Positions 10,432-21,044 are shown, counted from the stretch's first letter. The stretch is DNA of 64,000 bases from Pseudomonas sp. UBA6562 (GCF_002434265.1 NZ_DJJS01000001.1:124001-188000); one strand, 5' to 3'. Translations and numbers: made by a program. The notes: a model not told the origin generated them from the sequence alone.

Positions 10432-10607
10432 GGCTGGGGCTAATTACCTTGTTCGCCGGCGCGCAAGCGCCATCCACTACACGAGGGCGCCGCGGCGCCA
10501 ATTTTAAGCAAGTTATATGCCTGAAACTGTAACGTTTGCCTAGGGCGCTGTGTCAAATAAAGTGCGATCCAACCTTGAGCGCTACGGCGGGCACGCCCGC
10601 CGAGCAT

Positions 10608-11333
10608 TCAGAGCCTGAACTCGTGCCCCAGGTAGACCTCTTTCACCAGGTCGTTGGCCAGGATGGTAGCCGAATCGCCCTCGGCGATCAGCTGACCGTC
10701 GTTGACGATGTATGCCGTTTCGCAGATGTCGAGCGTTTCACGCACGTTGTGGTCGGTGATCAACACGCCAATGCCCTTGGCCTTGAGGTGGTGGATGATC
10801 TGTTTGATGTCGCCCACGGAAATCGGGTCGACCCCGGCGAAAGGTTCGTCGAGCAGGATGAATTTCGGCGCGGTCGCCAGCGCGCGGGCGATCTCCACGC
10901 GGCGACGCTCACCGCCCGACAGGCTCATGCCGAGGTTGTCGCGGATATGGGTGATGTGGAATTCCTGAAGCAGGCTTTCCAGCGCCTGGCGCCGGCCGTC
11001 GCTGTCGAGCTCCTTGCGGGTCTCGAGGATGGCCATGATGTTGTCGGCCACCGACAGCTTGCGGAAGATCGAAGCTTCCTGCGGCAGGTAGCCGATGCCG
11101 GCCTTGGCGCGACCATGCATGGGCTGGTGGCTGACGTCGAGGTCGTCGATCAGCACCCGACCCTGGTCGGCCTGGACCAGGCCGACGATCATGTAGAAGC
11201 AGGTGGTCTTGCCCGCGCCGTTGGGCCCGAGCAGGCCGACGATCTGACCGCTGTCGATGGACAGGCTGACGTCGCGCACGACCTGCCGGCTTTTGTAGCT
11301 CTTGGCCAGATGTTGGGCTTTGAGGGTTGCCAT
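10608..11333 (-). CDS. lptB: LPS export ABC transporter ATP-binding protein LptB
   Basis: A 241-residue ABC ATPase that drives LPS extraction by LptB2FG. Walker A GPNGAGKTT, signature LSGGERRRVEIARA and Walker B FILLDEPFAGVDP are all present. The ATG shares one base with the lptA stop codon (TGATG), so translation is coupled. It is the last gene of kdsD-kdsC-lptC-lptA-lptB, with rpoN downstream. Confidence 0.96.
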   Translation of the reverse strand: MATLKAQHLAKSYKSRQVVRDVSLSIDSGQIVGLLGPNGAGKTTCFYMIVGLVQADQGRVLIDDLDVSHQPMHGRAKAGIGYLPQEASIFRKLSVADNIMAILETRKELDSDGRRQALESLLQEFHITHIRDNLGMSLSGGERRRVEIARALATAPKFILLDEPFAGVDPISVGDIKQIIHHLKAKGIGVLITDHNVRETLDICETAYIVNDGQLIAEGDSATILANDLVKEVYLGHEFRL

Positions 11334-11857
11334 CACTCGGCCTTCTTCTTCGGCTGGATCACCATGTCGATACGCTGGCGCGGTGCGGTGACGTTGCCGC
11401 CGCGGCCCGCCGTGGCGATCTGGGACTTGGTGTTGTAGACGATCTTCTCGCCTTCGGTGGTGTTGCCTTCGTTTTCCACCTTGGCGCGATCGGTAAGCAC
11501 GACCAGGTCTTTCTGCGCCTGGTACTGGATGGTCACCGCCCAGCCTTTCATCTTGTCGGGCTTGGCTGCGCTCTGCTGCTGCTCGAAGTACGCCAGGTTG
11601 CCCACCGAAGTGAGCACGTCGATGTCGCCGGACGCCGCACGGGTGATGGTCACGGTATTGCCTTTGATCATCATCGAACCCTGGGTGATGATGACATCGC
11701 CGGTGTAGGTGGCCACGCCTTGCTTGTCGTCCAGGTGCGCGTTGTCGGCCTGGATGCGGATCGGCTTGTCGCGATCGGTCGGCAGGGCCCAAGCGCTCGC
11801 GCTACCCAGTGCTGCGCTCAGGCTGAGCAAAAGGGGAAGGGTTTTAACGAGCCTCAT
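11333..11857 (-). CDS. lptA: LPS transport periplasmic bridge protein LptA
   Basis: A 174-residue periplasmic beta-jellyroll (OstA family) protein that bridges LptC and LptD. The signal peptide MRLVKTLPLLLSLSAALGSA ends near an Ala-x-Ala site at about residue 24. The C-terminus is lysine-rich and is typical of proteobacterial LptA. It overlaps the end of lptC by 14 bases and its stop overlaps the lptB start. Confidence 0.94.
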   Translation of the reverse strand: MRLVKTLPLLLSLSAALGSASAWALPTDRDKPIRIQADNAHLDDKQGVATYTGDVIITQGSMMIKGNTVTITRAASGDIDVLTSVGNLAYFEQQQSAAKPDKMKGWAVTIQYQAQKDLVVLTDRAKVENEGNTTEGEKIVYNTKSQIATAGRGGNVTAPRQRIDMVIQPKKKAE

Positions 11858-12419
11858 ACTGTCCTCTTACGTTGGACAGCAGGTCCATCCTGCCGTCTTT
11901 CAAGTACGCCTTCATGCCTGTGCCCGTAGTGGTGCCACCGGCGCCGTCGATTCTAACGGCTTGCTCGGTCTGCGCATATTGCTTCTGCGGGAACACGGTC
12001 ATGCGGCTGCTGGTGATCAGCGTGTCGCGGTTCTTTTCATCGGTGCGGGCGATCCTGACCGAGTCGATCAGCTCCACCTCGGTGCCATCGGGATTGACCT
12101 CGGCATGCTTGCTCTGGATGTGCCAGGGAAAGGCGGTGCCACGGTACATCTGCAGGTCCGGCTCGGTCACCAGGGTGACTTCGCTGGCCTTGACGTGCTC
12201 GATCTTGTCGGCGGTCATTTCGTACTGACGCTTGCCGTCGGGCAGAAACTGCACGCTGTGGGCGTTGATCGCATAGTAGTCGATCGCGTTCTCGTCGACC
12301 TGGGCCTGTGGCGCGTCGTCGAGAAAACTTTCCGGGCTCAGGTTCCAGTAGCCCACGGCGCCCAGCAGAGCGGCGATAACGCTGAACAGAACGATGTTCT
12401 TGGCTTTTTTGCTAAACAT
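11844..12419 (-). CDS. lptC: LPS transport protein LptC
   Basis: A 191-residue bitopic inner-membrane protein: a single membrane segment at about residues 9-27 (NIVLFSVIAALLGAVGYW), then a periplasmic jellyroll domain that takes LPS from LptFG and passes it to LptA. It starts 8 bases after kdsC and overlaps lptA, in keeping with one operon. Confidence 0.93.
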   Translation of the reverse strand: MFSKKAKNIVLFSVIAALLGAVGYWNLSPESFLDDAPQAQVDENAIDYYAINAHSVQFLPDGKRQYEMTADKIEHVKASEVTLVTEPDLQMYRGTAFPWHIQSKHAEVNPDGTEVELIDSVRIARTDEKNRDTLITSSRMTVFPQKQYAQTEQAVRIDGAGGTTTGTGMKAYLKDGRMDLLSNVRGQYEAR

Positions 12420-12427
12420 GTGCAGCT

Positions 12428-12952
12428 CTACAGGTAATGGGCGTGGGCAGTGTCCAACGTATCCTGGGCCTGCATGATGAGTTCGCAGAACTCCCTTGCG
12501 GCGCCTTCGCCGCCACGCGCCAGGGTGATGCCGCGCGCATGCTGGCGCACGAACGGCGAGGCGTTGGCCACCGCCATGCCGAGGCCGACGCGGCGGATCG
12601 CCGGCAGGTCGGGCAGATCGTCTCCCAGGTAGGCAACCTGTTCATAGTTCAGGTTCAGTTCCGCTAGCAAACCGTCGAGCACCACCAGCTTGTCTTCGCG
12701 GCCCTGGAACAGGTGGTCGATGCCCAGGTTGCGGGCGCGCCGTTCCACGACCGGGCTGGAGCGACCGGTGATGATCGCGGTCATCACGCCGCTGGCGCGC
12801 AGCATCTTGATGCCTTGCCCGTCGAGGGTGCTGAACGACTTGAACTCGCTACCGTCGGCGAGGAAGTACAGGCGACCGTCGGTGAGCACGCCATCGACAT
12901 CGAAGACGGCCAGCTTGATCGCTTTGCCGCGTTGCAGTAGATCCGGGTTCAT
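12428..12952 (-). CDS. kdsC: KDO 8-phosphate phosphatase KdsC
   Basis: A 174-residue HAD-type phosphatase releasing KDO for LPS core synthesis. The nucleophile motif is DVDGVLTDG at about residues 17-25, and the conserved GDDLPDLP near residue 117 supplies the Mg-binding acidic residues. The start ATG shares one base with the kdsD stop (TGATG). An upstream in-frame extension antisense to nothing useful is rejected because kdsD occupies it in another frame. Confidence 0.95.
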   Translation of the reverse strand: MNPDLLQRGKAIKLAVFDVDGVLTDGRLYFLADGSEFKSFSTLDGQGIKMLRASGVMTAIITGRSSPVVERRARNLGIDHLFQGREDKLVVLDGLLAELNLNYEQVAYLGDDLPDLPAIRRVGLGMAVANASPFVRQHARGITLARGGEGAAREFCELIMQAQDTLDTAHAHYL

Positions 12953-13926
12953 CACATTACTCCAGCGCGCAGCAGGTCGTGCATGTTGAGCGCACCAACG
13001 GGGCGATCGTGAGCGTCCACCACCACCAGTGCACTGATTTTGTAGTCTTCCATGAGCTTGAGCGCCTCGGCCGCGAGCATCTGCGCGGTGACGGTCTTGC
13101 TGTGGGAGGTCATCACCGCCTCGATGGGCGTGCCGTGCACGTCGATGTTGCGGTCCAGCGCGCGGCGCAGGTCGCCGTCGGTGAAGATGCCGGCCAGGGT
13201 GCCGTCGGCTTCCAGCACCACGGTCATGCCCAGGCCCTTGCGCGACATTTCCAACAGCGCGTCCTTGAGCGGGGTGGAGCGCTCCACCACCGGCAGCGCG
13301 CTGTCGCCATGCATCACGTCTTCGACCTTGACCAGCAGGCGGCGGCCCAAGGCGCCACCCGGGTGCGAGAAGGCGAAGTCTTCGGCGGTGAAACCGCGCG
13401 CTTCGAGCAGCGCGATGGCCAAGGCGTCGCCCAGCACCAGGGCTGCGGTGGTGGAGGAGGTCGGCGCCAGGTTGAGCGGGCAGGCTTCGTGCTCGACGCG
13501 TGCGTCGAGCCGGGCGGCGGCTGCCAGGGCCAGGGTCGACTGCGGGTTGCCGGTCAGGCTCACCAAGGGTGTGCCGAGCCGCTTGATCAGCGGCAGCAGC
13601 ATGACGATTTCGGCCGTGGTGCCGGAGTTGGACAGGGCCAGGATCACGTCGTCGCGGGTGATCATGCCCATGTCGCCATGGCTGGCTTCGGCCGGATGCA
13701 CGAAGAACGCGGGCGTGCCGGTGCTGGCGAGGGTGGCGGCGATCTTGCTGCCGATGTGCCCAGACTTGCCCATGCCCAGCACGATCACGCGGCCCTTGCT
13801 GGCCAGGATCAGTTCGCACGCACGCACGAATTCGCCGTCGATGCGGGCTTGCAGGCCCTGTACGGCTTCAAGCTCAAGACGCAAAGTGCGCTGGGCGGAA
13901 TGGATTAGCTCGCTGGATTGGCTCAT
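12952..13926 (-). CDS. kdsD: D-arabinose 5-phosphate isomerase KdsD
   Basis: A 324-residue cytoplasmic isomerase (ribulose 5-phosphate to arabinose 5-phosphate), first step of KDO synthesis. An N-terminal SIS domain (about 40-175, with GMGKSGHIGSKIAATLASTG) is followed by two CBS domains (about 205-320). It is the first gene of the kds-lpt operon and diverges from mlaF across a 242-base gap. Confidence 0.96.
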   Translation of the reverse strand: MSQSSELIHSAQRTLRLELEAVQGLQARIDGEFVRACELILASKGRVIVLGMGKSGHIGSKIAATLASTGTPAFFVHPAEASHGDMGMITRDDVILALSNSGTTAEIVMLLPLIKRLGTPLVSLTGNPQSTLALAAAARLDARVEHEACPLNLAPTSSTTAALVLGDALAIALLEARGFTAEDFAFSHPGGALGRRLLVKVEDVMHGDSALPVVERSTPLKDALLEMSRKGLGMTVVLEADGTLAGIFTDGDLRRALDRNIDVHGTPIEAVMTSHSKTVTAQMLAAEALKLMEDYKISALVVVDAHDRPVGALNMHDLLRAGVM

Positions 13927-14004
13927 GGTCGAACATATGGCTTGCGGGAAAGGCGGCGATTATAGCTGTAATGCACAAAACCCTCACCTTTGATCGTCAG
14001 ACTG

Positions 14005-14032
14005 AAACTTTCCCTTACTGTCGATAGCCTGA
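14005..14032 (+). promoter_or_regulatory. Possible AlgU/RpoE-type promoter for mla operon
   Basis: AAACTT at 14005-14010 and CCTGA at 14028-14032 are 17 bases apart, against the AlgU (sigma-22) consensus GAACTT-N16/17-TCTGA. Nine of eleven positions match, which is good but can occur by chance. It lies about 135 bases before mlaF. An envelope-stress promoter for a phospholipid transport operon would make biological sense. Confidence 0.3.
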
Positions 14033-14168
14033 ATGCTCGGGCGGTAGCCTTGGGAAGGGCTTCGGCGCGGTGGTATAGTTCGCGGCTAACCGGCCCGCCC
14101 GCGACGCTTGTGTCTTCCTGACGAGGACGCGCGTCCATGAACACTGGGCTGTATCGCAAGGAGTCTAG

Positions 14169-14978
14169 ATGAGTGGGGATAGCGCCTACGCGGTCGAGTT
14201 GAAGGGCCTGTCCTTCCAGCGCGGCTCGCGCAGTATTTTCAACAACGTCGATATACGCATTCCCCGTGGCAAGGTGACCGGCATCATGGGCCCTTCGGGC
14301 TGCGGCAAGACCACGCTGCTGCGGCTGATGGGCGCGCAGCTGCGCCCGGCCAAAGGCGAAGTCTGGGTGGCTGGGCAGAACCTGCCGAGCCTGTCGCGCG
14401 CCGACCTGTTCGATGCGCGCAAGCAGATGGGTGTGCTGTTCCAGAGCGGTGCGCTGTTCACCGATCTCGACGTGTTCGAGAACGTCGCGTTTCCCTTGCG
14501 CGTGCATACCGAACTGCCCGAAGAGATGATTCGCGACATCGTTTTGATGAAGCTGCAAGCGGTCGGTCTGCGTGGTGCCATCAACCTGCGCCCGGACGAA
14601 CTGTCCGGCGGCATGAAACGCCGGGTGGCGCTGGCCCGGGCCATCGCCCTGGACCCGCAGATCCTCATGTACGACGAACCTTTCGTCGGCCAGGACCCGA
14701 TCGCCATGGGCGTGTTGGTGCGCCTGATCCGTCTGCTCAACGACGCGCTGGGCATCACCAGCATCGTGGTCTCCCACGACCTGGCGGAAACCGCCAGTAT
14801 CGCCGACTACCTCTATGTCGTGGGCGACGGTCAGGTCCTGGGCCAAGGCACGCCGGACGAGCTGATGAACTCCGACAATCCGCGCATTCGCCAATTCATG
14901 AAGGGCGATCCAGACGGCCCGGTGCCTTTCCATTTTCCTGCGTCCGATTATCGCGCCGCTCTGCTGGGGGCGCGTTGA
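14169..14978 (+). CDS. mlaF: Mla phospholipid transport ATPase MlaF
   Basis: A 269-residue ABC ATPase of the Mla system, which maintains outer-membrane lipid asymmetry by moving phospholipids between membranes. Walker A GPSGCGKTT and the signature LSGGMKRRVALARA are clear; GVLFQSGALFTDLDVFENVA is the family Q-loop region. AAGGAG precedes the ATG. Its stop overlaps the start of mlaE (TGATG type), so the genes are coupled. Confidence 0.96.
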   Translation: MSGDSAYAVELKGLSFQRGSRSIFNNVDIRIPRGKVTGIMGPSGCGKTTLLRLMGAQLRPAKGEVWVAGQNLPSLSRADLFDARKQMGVLFQSGALFTDLDVFENVAFPLRVHTELPEEMIRDIVLMKLQAVGLRGAINLRPDELSGGMKRRVALARAIALDPQILMYDEPFVGQDPIAMGVLVRLIRLLNDALGITSIVVSHDLAETASIADYLYVVGDGQVLGQGTPDELMNSDNPRIRQFMKGDPDGPVPFHFPASDYRAALLGAR

Positions 14979-15772
14979 TGCGCAAGACATCCATTCTCGA
15001 ACGTATTCGCCTGTTTGGGCGTGCGGCCATCGACATCGTTGCCATCCTCGGGCGCTCCTGCCTGTTCCTCGGCAACGCGCTGATCGGCCGCGGCACCGGC
15101 GGTGGCTTCCAGTTGCTGGTCAAGCAGCTCTATTCGGTGGGCGTCATGTCCCTGGCGATCATCGCCGTGTCGGGCGTGTTCATCGGCATGGTGCTGTCGC
15201 TGCAGGGTTACAGCATCCTCACCAAGTACGGTTCCGAGCAAGCGGTGGGGCAGATGATCGCCCTGACCCTGCTGCGCGAACTGGGGCCAGTGGTCACCGC
15301 CTTGCTGTTCGCCGGGCGCGCGGGTTCGGCGCTGACCGCCGAAATCGGCAACATGAAATCCACCGAGCAGCTGTCGAGCCTGGAGATGATCGGCGTCGAC
15401 CCGCTCAAGTACATCGTCGCGCCACGGTTGTGGGCCGGCTTCATCTCCCTGCCGCTGCTGGCGCTGATCTTCAGCGTCGTGGGCATCTGGGGCGGCTCGT
15501 GGGTCGCCGTGGACTGGCTCGGCGTCTACGAAGGCTCGTTCTGGGCCAACATGCAAAACAGCGTGTCGTTTACCGACGACGTGCTCAACGGGGTGATCAA
15601 AAGCCTGGTGTTCGCCTTCGTGGTCACCTGGATCGCCGTGTTCCAAGGCTATGACTGCGAGCCCACGTCCGAGGGGATCAGCCGTGCCACGACCAAGACC
15701 GTAGTGTATGCCTCGCTGGCAGTCCTGGGTCTGGACTTCATCCTGACCGCCCTGATGTTTGGAGACTTTTGA
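14978..15772 (+). CDS. mlaE: Mla transport permease MlaE
   Basis: A 264-residue inner-membrane permease of the MlaE/DUF140 family with about five or six membrane helices and the conserved LLRELGPVVTALLFAGRAGS stretch. It forms the MlaFEDB complex with the genes on either side. The ATG used shares one base with the mlaF stop; an in-frame TTG one codon earlier is not needed. Confidence 0.96.
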   Translation: MRKTSILERIRLFGRAAIDIVAILGRSCLFLGNALIGRGTGGGFQLLVKQLYSVGVMSLAIIAVSGVFIGMVLSLQGYSILTKYGSEQAVGQMIALTLLRELGPVVTALLFAGRAGSALTAEIGNMKSTEQLSSLEMIGVDPLKYIVAPRLWAGFISLPLLALIFSVVGIWGGSWVAVDWLGVYEGSFWANMQNSVSFTDDVLNGVIKSLVFAFVVTWIAVFQGYDCEPTSEGISRATTKTVVYASLAVLGLDFILTALMFGDF

Positions 15773-16257
15773 TGCAAAACCGCACCCTGGAAATTGGTGT
15801 CGGCCTGTTCCTGCTGGCCGGGATTCTGGCGTTGTTGCTCCTCGCCCTGCGCGTGAGCGGCCTGTCGGCCAGCCCTGCGAGCGACACGTACAAGGTCTAC
15901 GCCTACTTCGACAACATCGCCGGCCTCACCGTGCGTGCCAAGGTCACCATGGCTGGCGTCGCCATCGGCAAGGTCACGGCCATCGACCTGGACCGCGACA
16001 GCTTCACCGGCCGCGTCACCCTGGAACTCGAGCAGGGCGTGAACAACCTGCCGACCGACTCCACCGCTTCGATCCTCACCGCCGGCCTGCTGGGCGAAAA
16101 ATACATCGGCATCAGCGTCGGTGGCGAAGATCAGGTGCTCAAAGACGGCGGAACCATCCACGACACCCAGTCGTCATTGGTGTTGGAAGATTTGATCGGC
16201 AAGTTCCTGCTCAATTCGGTTGGTAAAGACGCTAAAGAAGCCGCCCCGGCTAATTAA
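15772..16257 (+). CDS. mlaD: Mla lipid-binding MCE protein MlaD
   Basis: A 161-residue protein with one N-terminal membrane anchor (about residues 7-25) and one MCE domain (about 38-118) that forms the hexameric periplasmic lipid channel of the Mla complex. The sequence VYAYFDNIAGLTVRAKVTMA is the usual MCE beginning. The start overlaps the mlaE stop. Confidence 0.96.
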   Translation: MQNRTLEIGVGLFLLAGILALLLLALRVSGLSASPASDTYKVYAYFDNIAGLTVRAKVTMAGVAIGKVTAIDLDRDSFTGRVTLELEQGVNNLPTDSTASILTAGLLGEKYIGISVGGEDQVLKDGGTIHDTQSSLVLEDLIGKFLLNSVGKDAKEAAPAN

Positions 16258-16266
16258 GGAGTTTCC

Positions 16267-16920
16267 ATGATTTCGATGCTGCGACGTGGCCTGCTGGTCA
16301 TCCTGGCCTGCCTGCCGATGCTGGCGACGGCCGCTCCCGGGCAGTCGGCCCACGAAGTGATCAAGAGCACCACCGACGCGCTGCTCTCGGACCTGCAAGC
16401 CAACAAGGCACGCTACAAGTCCGATCCGCAGGCGTTCTACAACGCCCTCAACGGCATTCTGGGGCCGGTGGTGGATGCCGACGGCATCTCCAAGAGCATC
16501 ATGACCGTCAAGTATTCGCGCAAGGCCAGCCCTGCGCAGATGCAGCGCTTCCAGGAAAACTTCAAGCGCAGCCTGATGCAGTTTTATGGCAACGCTTTGC
16601 TCGAATACAACAACCAGGGCATCACCGTCGATCCTGCGCGTAGCGAAGATGGCGACCGCGCCAGCGTCGGCATGAAGGTGTCGGGCAACAACGGCGCGGT
16701 ATTCCCGGTGCAGTACACCCTGGTAAAGCTCGGTGGCGAATGGAAAGTGCGTAACGTCATCGTCAACGGCATCAACATCGGCAAGCTGTTCCGGGATCAG
16801 TTCGCCGACGCCATGCAGCGCAACGGCAACGACCTGGACAAGACCATCGACGGTTGGGCGGGCGAAGTGGCCAAGGCCAAGCAGACCGCCGACGGCTCGC
16901 CGGACAAGGCCGTCAAATGA
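16267..16920 (+). CDS. mlaC: Mla periplasmic lipid shuttle MlaC
   Basis: A 217-residue secreted protein (Ttg2D family) that carries phospholipids between the MlaA-porin complex and MlaFEDB. The signal peptide MISMLRRGLLVILACLPMLA ends at about residue 24. AAGGAG lies before the start. The last bases overlap the mlaB start by 4 bases (ATGA). Confidence 0.95.
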   Translation: MISMLRRGLLVILACLPMLATAAPGQSAHEVIKSTTDALLSDLQANKARYKSDPQAFYNALNGILGPVVDADGISKSIMTVKYSRKASPAQMQRFQENFKRSLMQFYGNALLEYNNQGITVDPARSEDGDRASVGMKVSGNNGAVFPVQYTLVKLGGEWKVRNVIVNGINIGKLFRDQFADAMQRNGNDLDKTIDGWAGEVAKAKQTADGSPDKAVK

Positions 16921-17222
16921 CTGCGGCCGCTGTCAGCATGGACAAGCCGGGCGTGCTGCGCTTGAGTGGCGTGCTCGACTACACCACCGGCGCGGCCTTG
17001 CGCAGCCAGGGCAAGGCCCTGATCGCCGCCAGCCGCGAATCGCGCATGGTGCTCGATTGCTCGGCCGTCACCCGTTCCAGCAGCGTGGGCCTGGCCCTGC
17101 TGCTGAGCTTCATACGTGACGCCGAGGCCGCCGGCAAATTCTGGGAGCTGCGCGGGCTGCCTCAGGAGATGCGTGGAATCGCCGAGGTCTACGACCTGGG
17201 CGAGGTGCTCAGCGGCGATTGA
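16917..17222 (+). CDS. mlaB: Mla STAS-domain protein MlaB
   Basis: A 101-residue cytoplasmic STAS-domain protein that binds and stabilises the MlaF ATPase. The STAS loop DCSAVTRSSSVGLALLLSF contains the conserved serine/threonine positions of the family. The ATG overlaps the mlaC stop, placing it last in mlaFEDCB. An intrinsic terminator follows at 17239-17290. Confidence 0.94.
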   Translation: MTAAAVSMDKPGVLRLSGVLDYTTGAALRSQGKALIAASRESRMVLDCSAVTRSSSVGLALLLSFIRDAEAAGKFWELRGLPQEMRGIAEVYDLGEVLSGD

Positions 17223-17238
17223 TGGCGAGTGCTCAGCG

Positions 17239-17290
17239 GCCCCTCGGTCAGCGTGTCCCTCGTTGGGCTTCGCAGGCGAGGGGCTTTTTT
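17239..17290 (+). terminator. Intrinsic terminator after mlaB
   Basis: GCCCCTCG at 17239-17246 pairs with CGAGGGGC at 17277-17284 and is followed by six Ts. The 30-base loop holds a second CCCTCG, so a shorter stem (17257-17262 with 17277-17282) is an alternative. It separates mla from ibaG-murA. Confidence 0.7.
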
Positions 17291-17336
17291 GTATGATGGC
17301 CGACCCCCGCGCACTGGGCGCCGATTGAGGTTGAGC

Positions 17337-17576
17337 ATGCAGGCCGTAGACGTTAAGAGCTTCCTTGAACAGAAATTGCCCGGAACCCTGGTGGAAGTCG
17401 AAGGCCAGGGCTGCAACTTTCAACTGAACGTGATCAGCGACGAGCTGGCCGGCCAGAGCCCGGTCAAGCGTCAGCAAGCGATTTACGCTCACCTGAACCC
17501 CTGGATCGCCGACGGCAGCATCCACGCGGTCACCATGAAATTTTTCAGCAGCGCAGCCTGGGCTGAGCGCACCTGA
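17337..17576 (+). CDS. ibaG: BolA-like acid stress protein IbaG
   Basis: A 79-residue BolA-family protein (E. coli YrbA/IbaG), believed to work with monothiol glutaredoxins in iron-sulfur handling. The family core HAVTMKFFSSAAW is near the C-terminus and the conserved Cys of the IbaG type is in EGQGCNFQLNV. It lies 23 bases before murA, the standard arrangement in gammaproteobacteria. Confidence 0.93.
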   Translation: MQAVDVKSFLEQKLPGTLVEVEGQGCNFQLNVISDELAGQSPVKRQQAIYAHLNPWIADGSIHAVTMKFFSSAAWAERT

Positions 17577-17599
17577 GCCAACTTGGCGGCGAGACACCA

Positions 17600-18865
<1,266 letters not shown>

Positions 18866-18957
18866 TCTGTCTCGGCGCAGGGATGCGCCAGCCGAATCGA
18901 AGACGGCCGGGCCTGTGGGCCTGGCCGGCAGCAGCCGCTTAAGGAACGACGTTTCCC

Positions 18958-19593
18958 ATGTTGACCATCGCGCTATCCAAAGGCCGTATCCTCGACGACA
19001 CCCTGCCATTGCTGGCGGAAGCCGGCATCGTGCCAACCGAGAATCCGGACAAGAGCCGCAAGCTGATCATTCCCACCACCCAGGACGACGTGCGTCTGCT
19101 CATCGTGCGCGCCACCGACGTGCCGACCTACGTCGAGCATGGCGCGGCCGATCTGGGCGTGGCCGGCAAGGACGTGCTGATGGAATACGGCGGGCAGGGT
19201 TTGTACGAGCCGCTCGACCTGCAGATCGCCCAGTGCAAGCTGATGACCGCAGGCGCCGTGGGCGCCGCCGAACCCAAAGGGCGCCTGCGCGTGGCCACCA
19301 AGTTCGTCAACGTCGCCAAGCGCTACTACGCCGAACAGGGCCGCCAGGTCGACATCATCAAGCTGTACGGCTCCATGGAGCTGGCGCCCTTGATCAACCT
19401 CGCCGACAAGATCATCGACGTGGTCGACACCGGCAACACGCTGCGCGCCAACGGCCTGGAGCCACAGGAGCTGATCGCAACCATCAGCTCGCGCCTGGTG
19501 GTCAACAAAGCCTCCATGAAGATGCAGCACGGGCGCATCCAGAACCTGATCGACGCCCTGCGTCAGGCGGTCGAGTCGCGACACCGCGGCTGA
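18958..19593 (+). CDS. hisG: ATP phosphoribosyltransferase HisG, short form
   Basis: A 211-residue enzyme of the first step of histidine synthesis. The length marks the short form that lacks the C-terminal allosteric domain and needs HisZ as regulatory partner; no hisZ is in this window. The motif around DVVDTGNTLRANGLE is the PRPP-binding region. It leads the hisG-hisD-hisC group. Confidence 0.96.
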   Translation: MLTIALSKGRILDDTLPLLAEAGIVPTENPDKSRKLIIPTTQDDVRLLIVRATDVPTYVEHGAADLGVAGKDVLMEYGGQGLYEPLDLQIAQCKLMTAGAVGAAEPKGRLRVATKFVNVAKRYYAEQGRQVDIIKLYGSMELAPLINLADKIIDVVDTGNTLRANGLEPQELIATISSRLVVNKASMKMQHGRIQNLIDALRQAVESRHRG

Positions 19594-19716
19594 TCGCCGC
19601 GCGACTTGCAGGTCGCGCCCGTCCCTGCGCGTCAACGCCCTTTCCGTCAGGCGCCCGCGTGGAGGGACGGTAGCGTTGGGCGCCTGACCATCCGTCACTC
19701 ACTCGAGGTCCACGTC

Positions 19717-21042
19717 ATGACCGTGTCTACTGCAATTGCCCGTCTCAACGCTGCCGATGCCGACTTCGCTCGCCATCTGGACCATCTGCTGAGCTGGGAA
19801 AGTGTTTCCGATGACGCGGTCAACCAGCGCGTTCTGGAGATCATCAAAGGCGTACGCGAGCGCGGCGACGCGGCGCTGGTGGAATACACCCAGCGCTTCG
19901 ACGGCGTGCAGGCGCAACACATGGCCGATCTGATCCTCGATCGCGCGCGCCTGGAACTGGCGCTGACGCGCATCTCCCCGGCCCAGCGCACGGCCCTGGA
20001 AAAGGCTGCCGAGCGCGTGCGCCTCTACCACGAGCGGCAGAAGCAGGACTCCTGGCAATACACCGAGGCCGACGGCACGGTGCTGGGGCAGAAGGTCACA
20101 CCGCTGGACCGTGCCGGGCTGTACGTGCCCGGCGGCAAGGCGTCCTACCCGTCTTCGGTGCTGATGAACGCCATTCCGGCCAAGGTGGCGGGCGTGGGCG
20201 AGGTGGTGATGGTGGTGCCGACCCCGCGCGGCGAGGTCAACGAGCTGGTGCTGGCTGCGGCCTGCATCGCCGGTGTCGACCGCGTGTTCACCATCGGCGG
20301 TGCCCAGGCCGTCGCGGCCTTGGCCTACGGCACCGAGAGCGTGCCGCAGGTGGACAAGGTGGTCGGCCCCGGCAACATCTACGTCGCCACCGCCAAACGT
20401 CACGTGTTCGGCCAGGTCGGCATCGACATGATCGCCGGGCCTTCGGAAATCCTGGTGCTGTGCGATGGCCAGACCGACCCGGACTGGATCGCCATGGACC
20501 TGTTCTCCCAGGCCGAACACGACGAAGACGCCCAAGCCATTCTGGTCAGCCCCGATGCCGAATTCCTTGATCGGGTGGCCGCCAGCATCGACAAGCTGCT
20601 GCCTACCATGGAACGCGCCGAGATCATCGAAAAGTCCATCAACGGCCGCGGCGCGTTGATCCAGGTGCGCGACATGCAGCAGGCCATCGACGTGGCCAAC
20701 CGCATCGCCCCGGAACACTTGGAGTTGTCGGTGGCCGACCCGCAGGCCTGGCTGCCGCAGATCCGCCACGCCGGCGCGATCTTCATGGGCCGCCACACCA
20801 GCGAGGCCTTGGGCGACTATTGCGCAGGCCCCAACCACGTGCTGCCCACTTCGGGCACCGCGCGCTTCTCCTCGCCGCTGGGGGTGTACGACTTCCAGAA
20901 GCGCTCTTCGATCATCTTCTGCTCCGAGCAGGGCGCCTCCGAGCTCGGCCGGACCGCGTCGGTCCTGGCCCGTGGCGAATCGCTGACCGCCCACGCGCGC
21001 AGCGCCGAATACCGCATCCTCGACCAAGACAAGGGGAACTGA
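19717..21042 (+). CDS. hisD: Histidinol dehydrogenase HisD
   Basis: A 441-residue zinc enzyme for the last two oxidations of histidine synthesis (histidinol to histidine). The signature around IDMIAGPSEILVLCDGQTDP and the C-terminal HLELSVADPQAW and NHVLPTSGTARF stretches are present. A 123-base gap follows hisG; an in-frame extension into that gap is rejected because the chosen ATG begins the family's usual N-terminus. Confidence 0.97.
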   Translation: MTVSTAIARLNAADADFARHLDHLLSWESVSDDAVNQRVLEIIKGVRERGDAALVEYTQRFDGVQAQHMADLILDRARLELALTRISPAQRTALEKAAERVRLYHERQKQDSWQYTEADGTVLGQKVTPLDRAGLYVPGGKASYPSSVLMNAIPAKVAGVGEVVMVVPTPRGEVNELVLAAACIAGVDRVFTIGGAQAVAALAYGTESVPQVDKVVGPGNIYVATAKRHVFGQVGIDMIAGPSEILVLCDGQTDPDWIAMDLFSQAEHDEDAQAILVSPDAEFLDRVAASIDKLLPTMERAEIIEKSINGRGALIQVRDMQQAIDVANRIAPEHLELSVADPQAWLPQIRHAGAIFMGRHTSEALGDYCAGPNHVLPTSGTARFSSPLGVYDFQKRSSIIFCSEQGASELGRTASVLARGESLTAHARSAEYRILDQDKGN

Positions 21043-21044
21043 AC

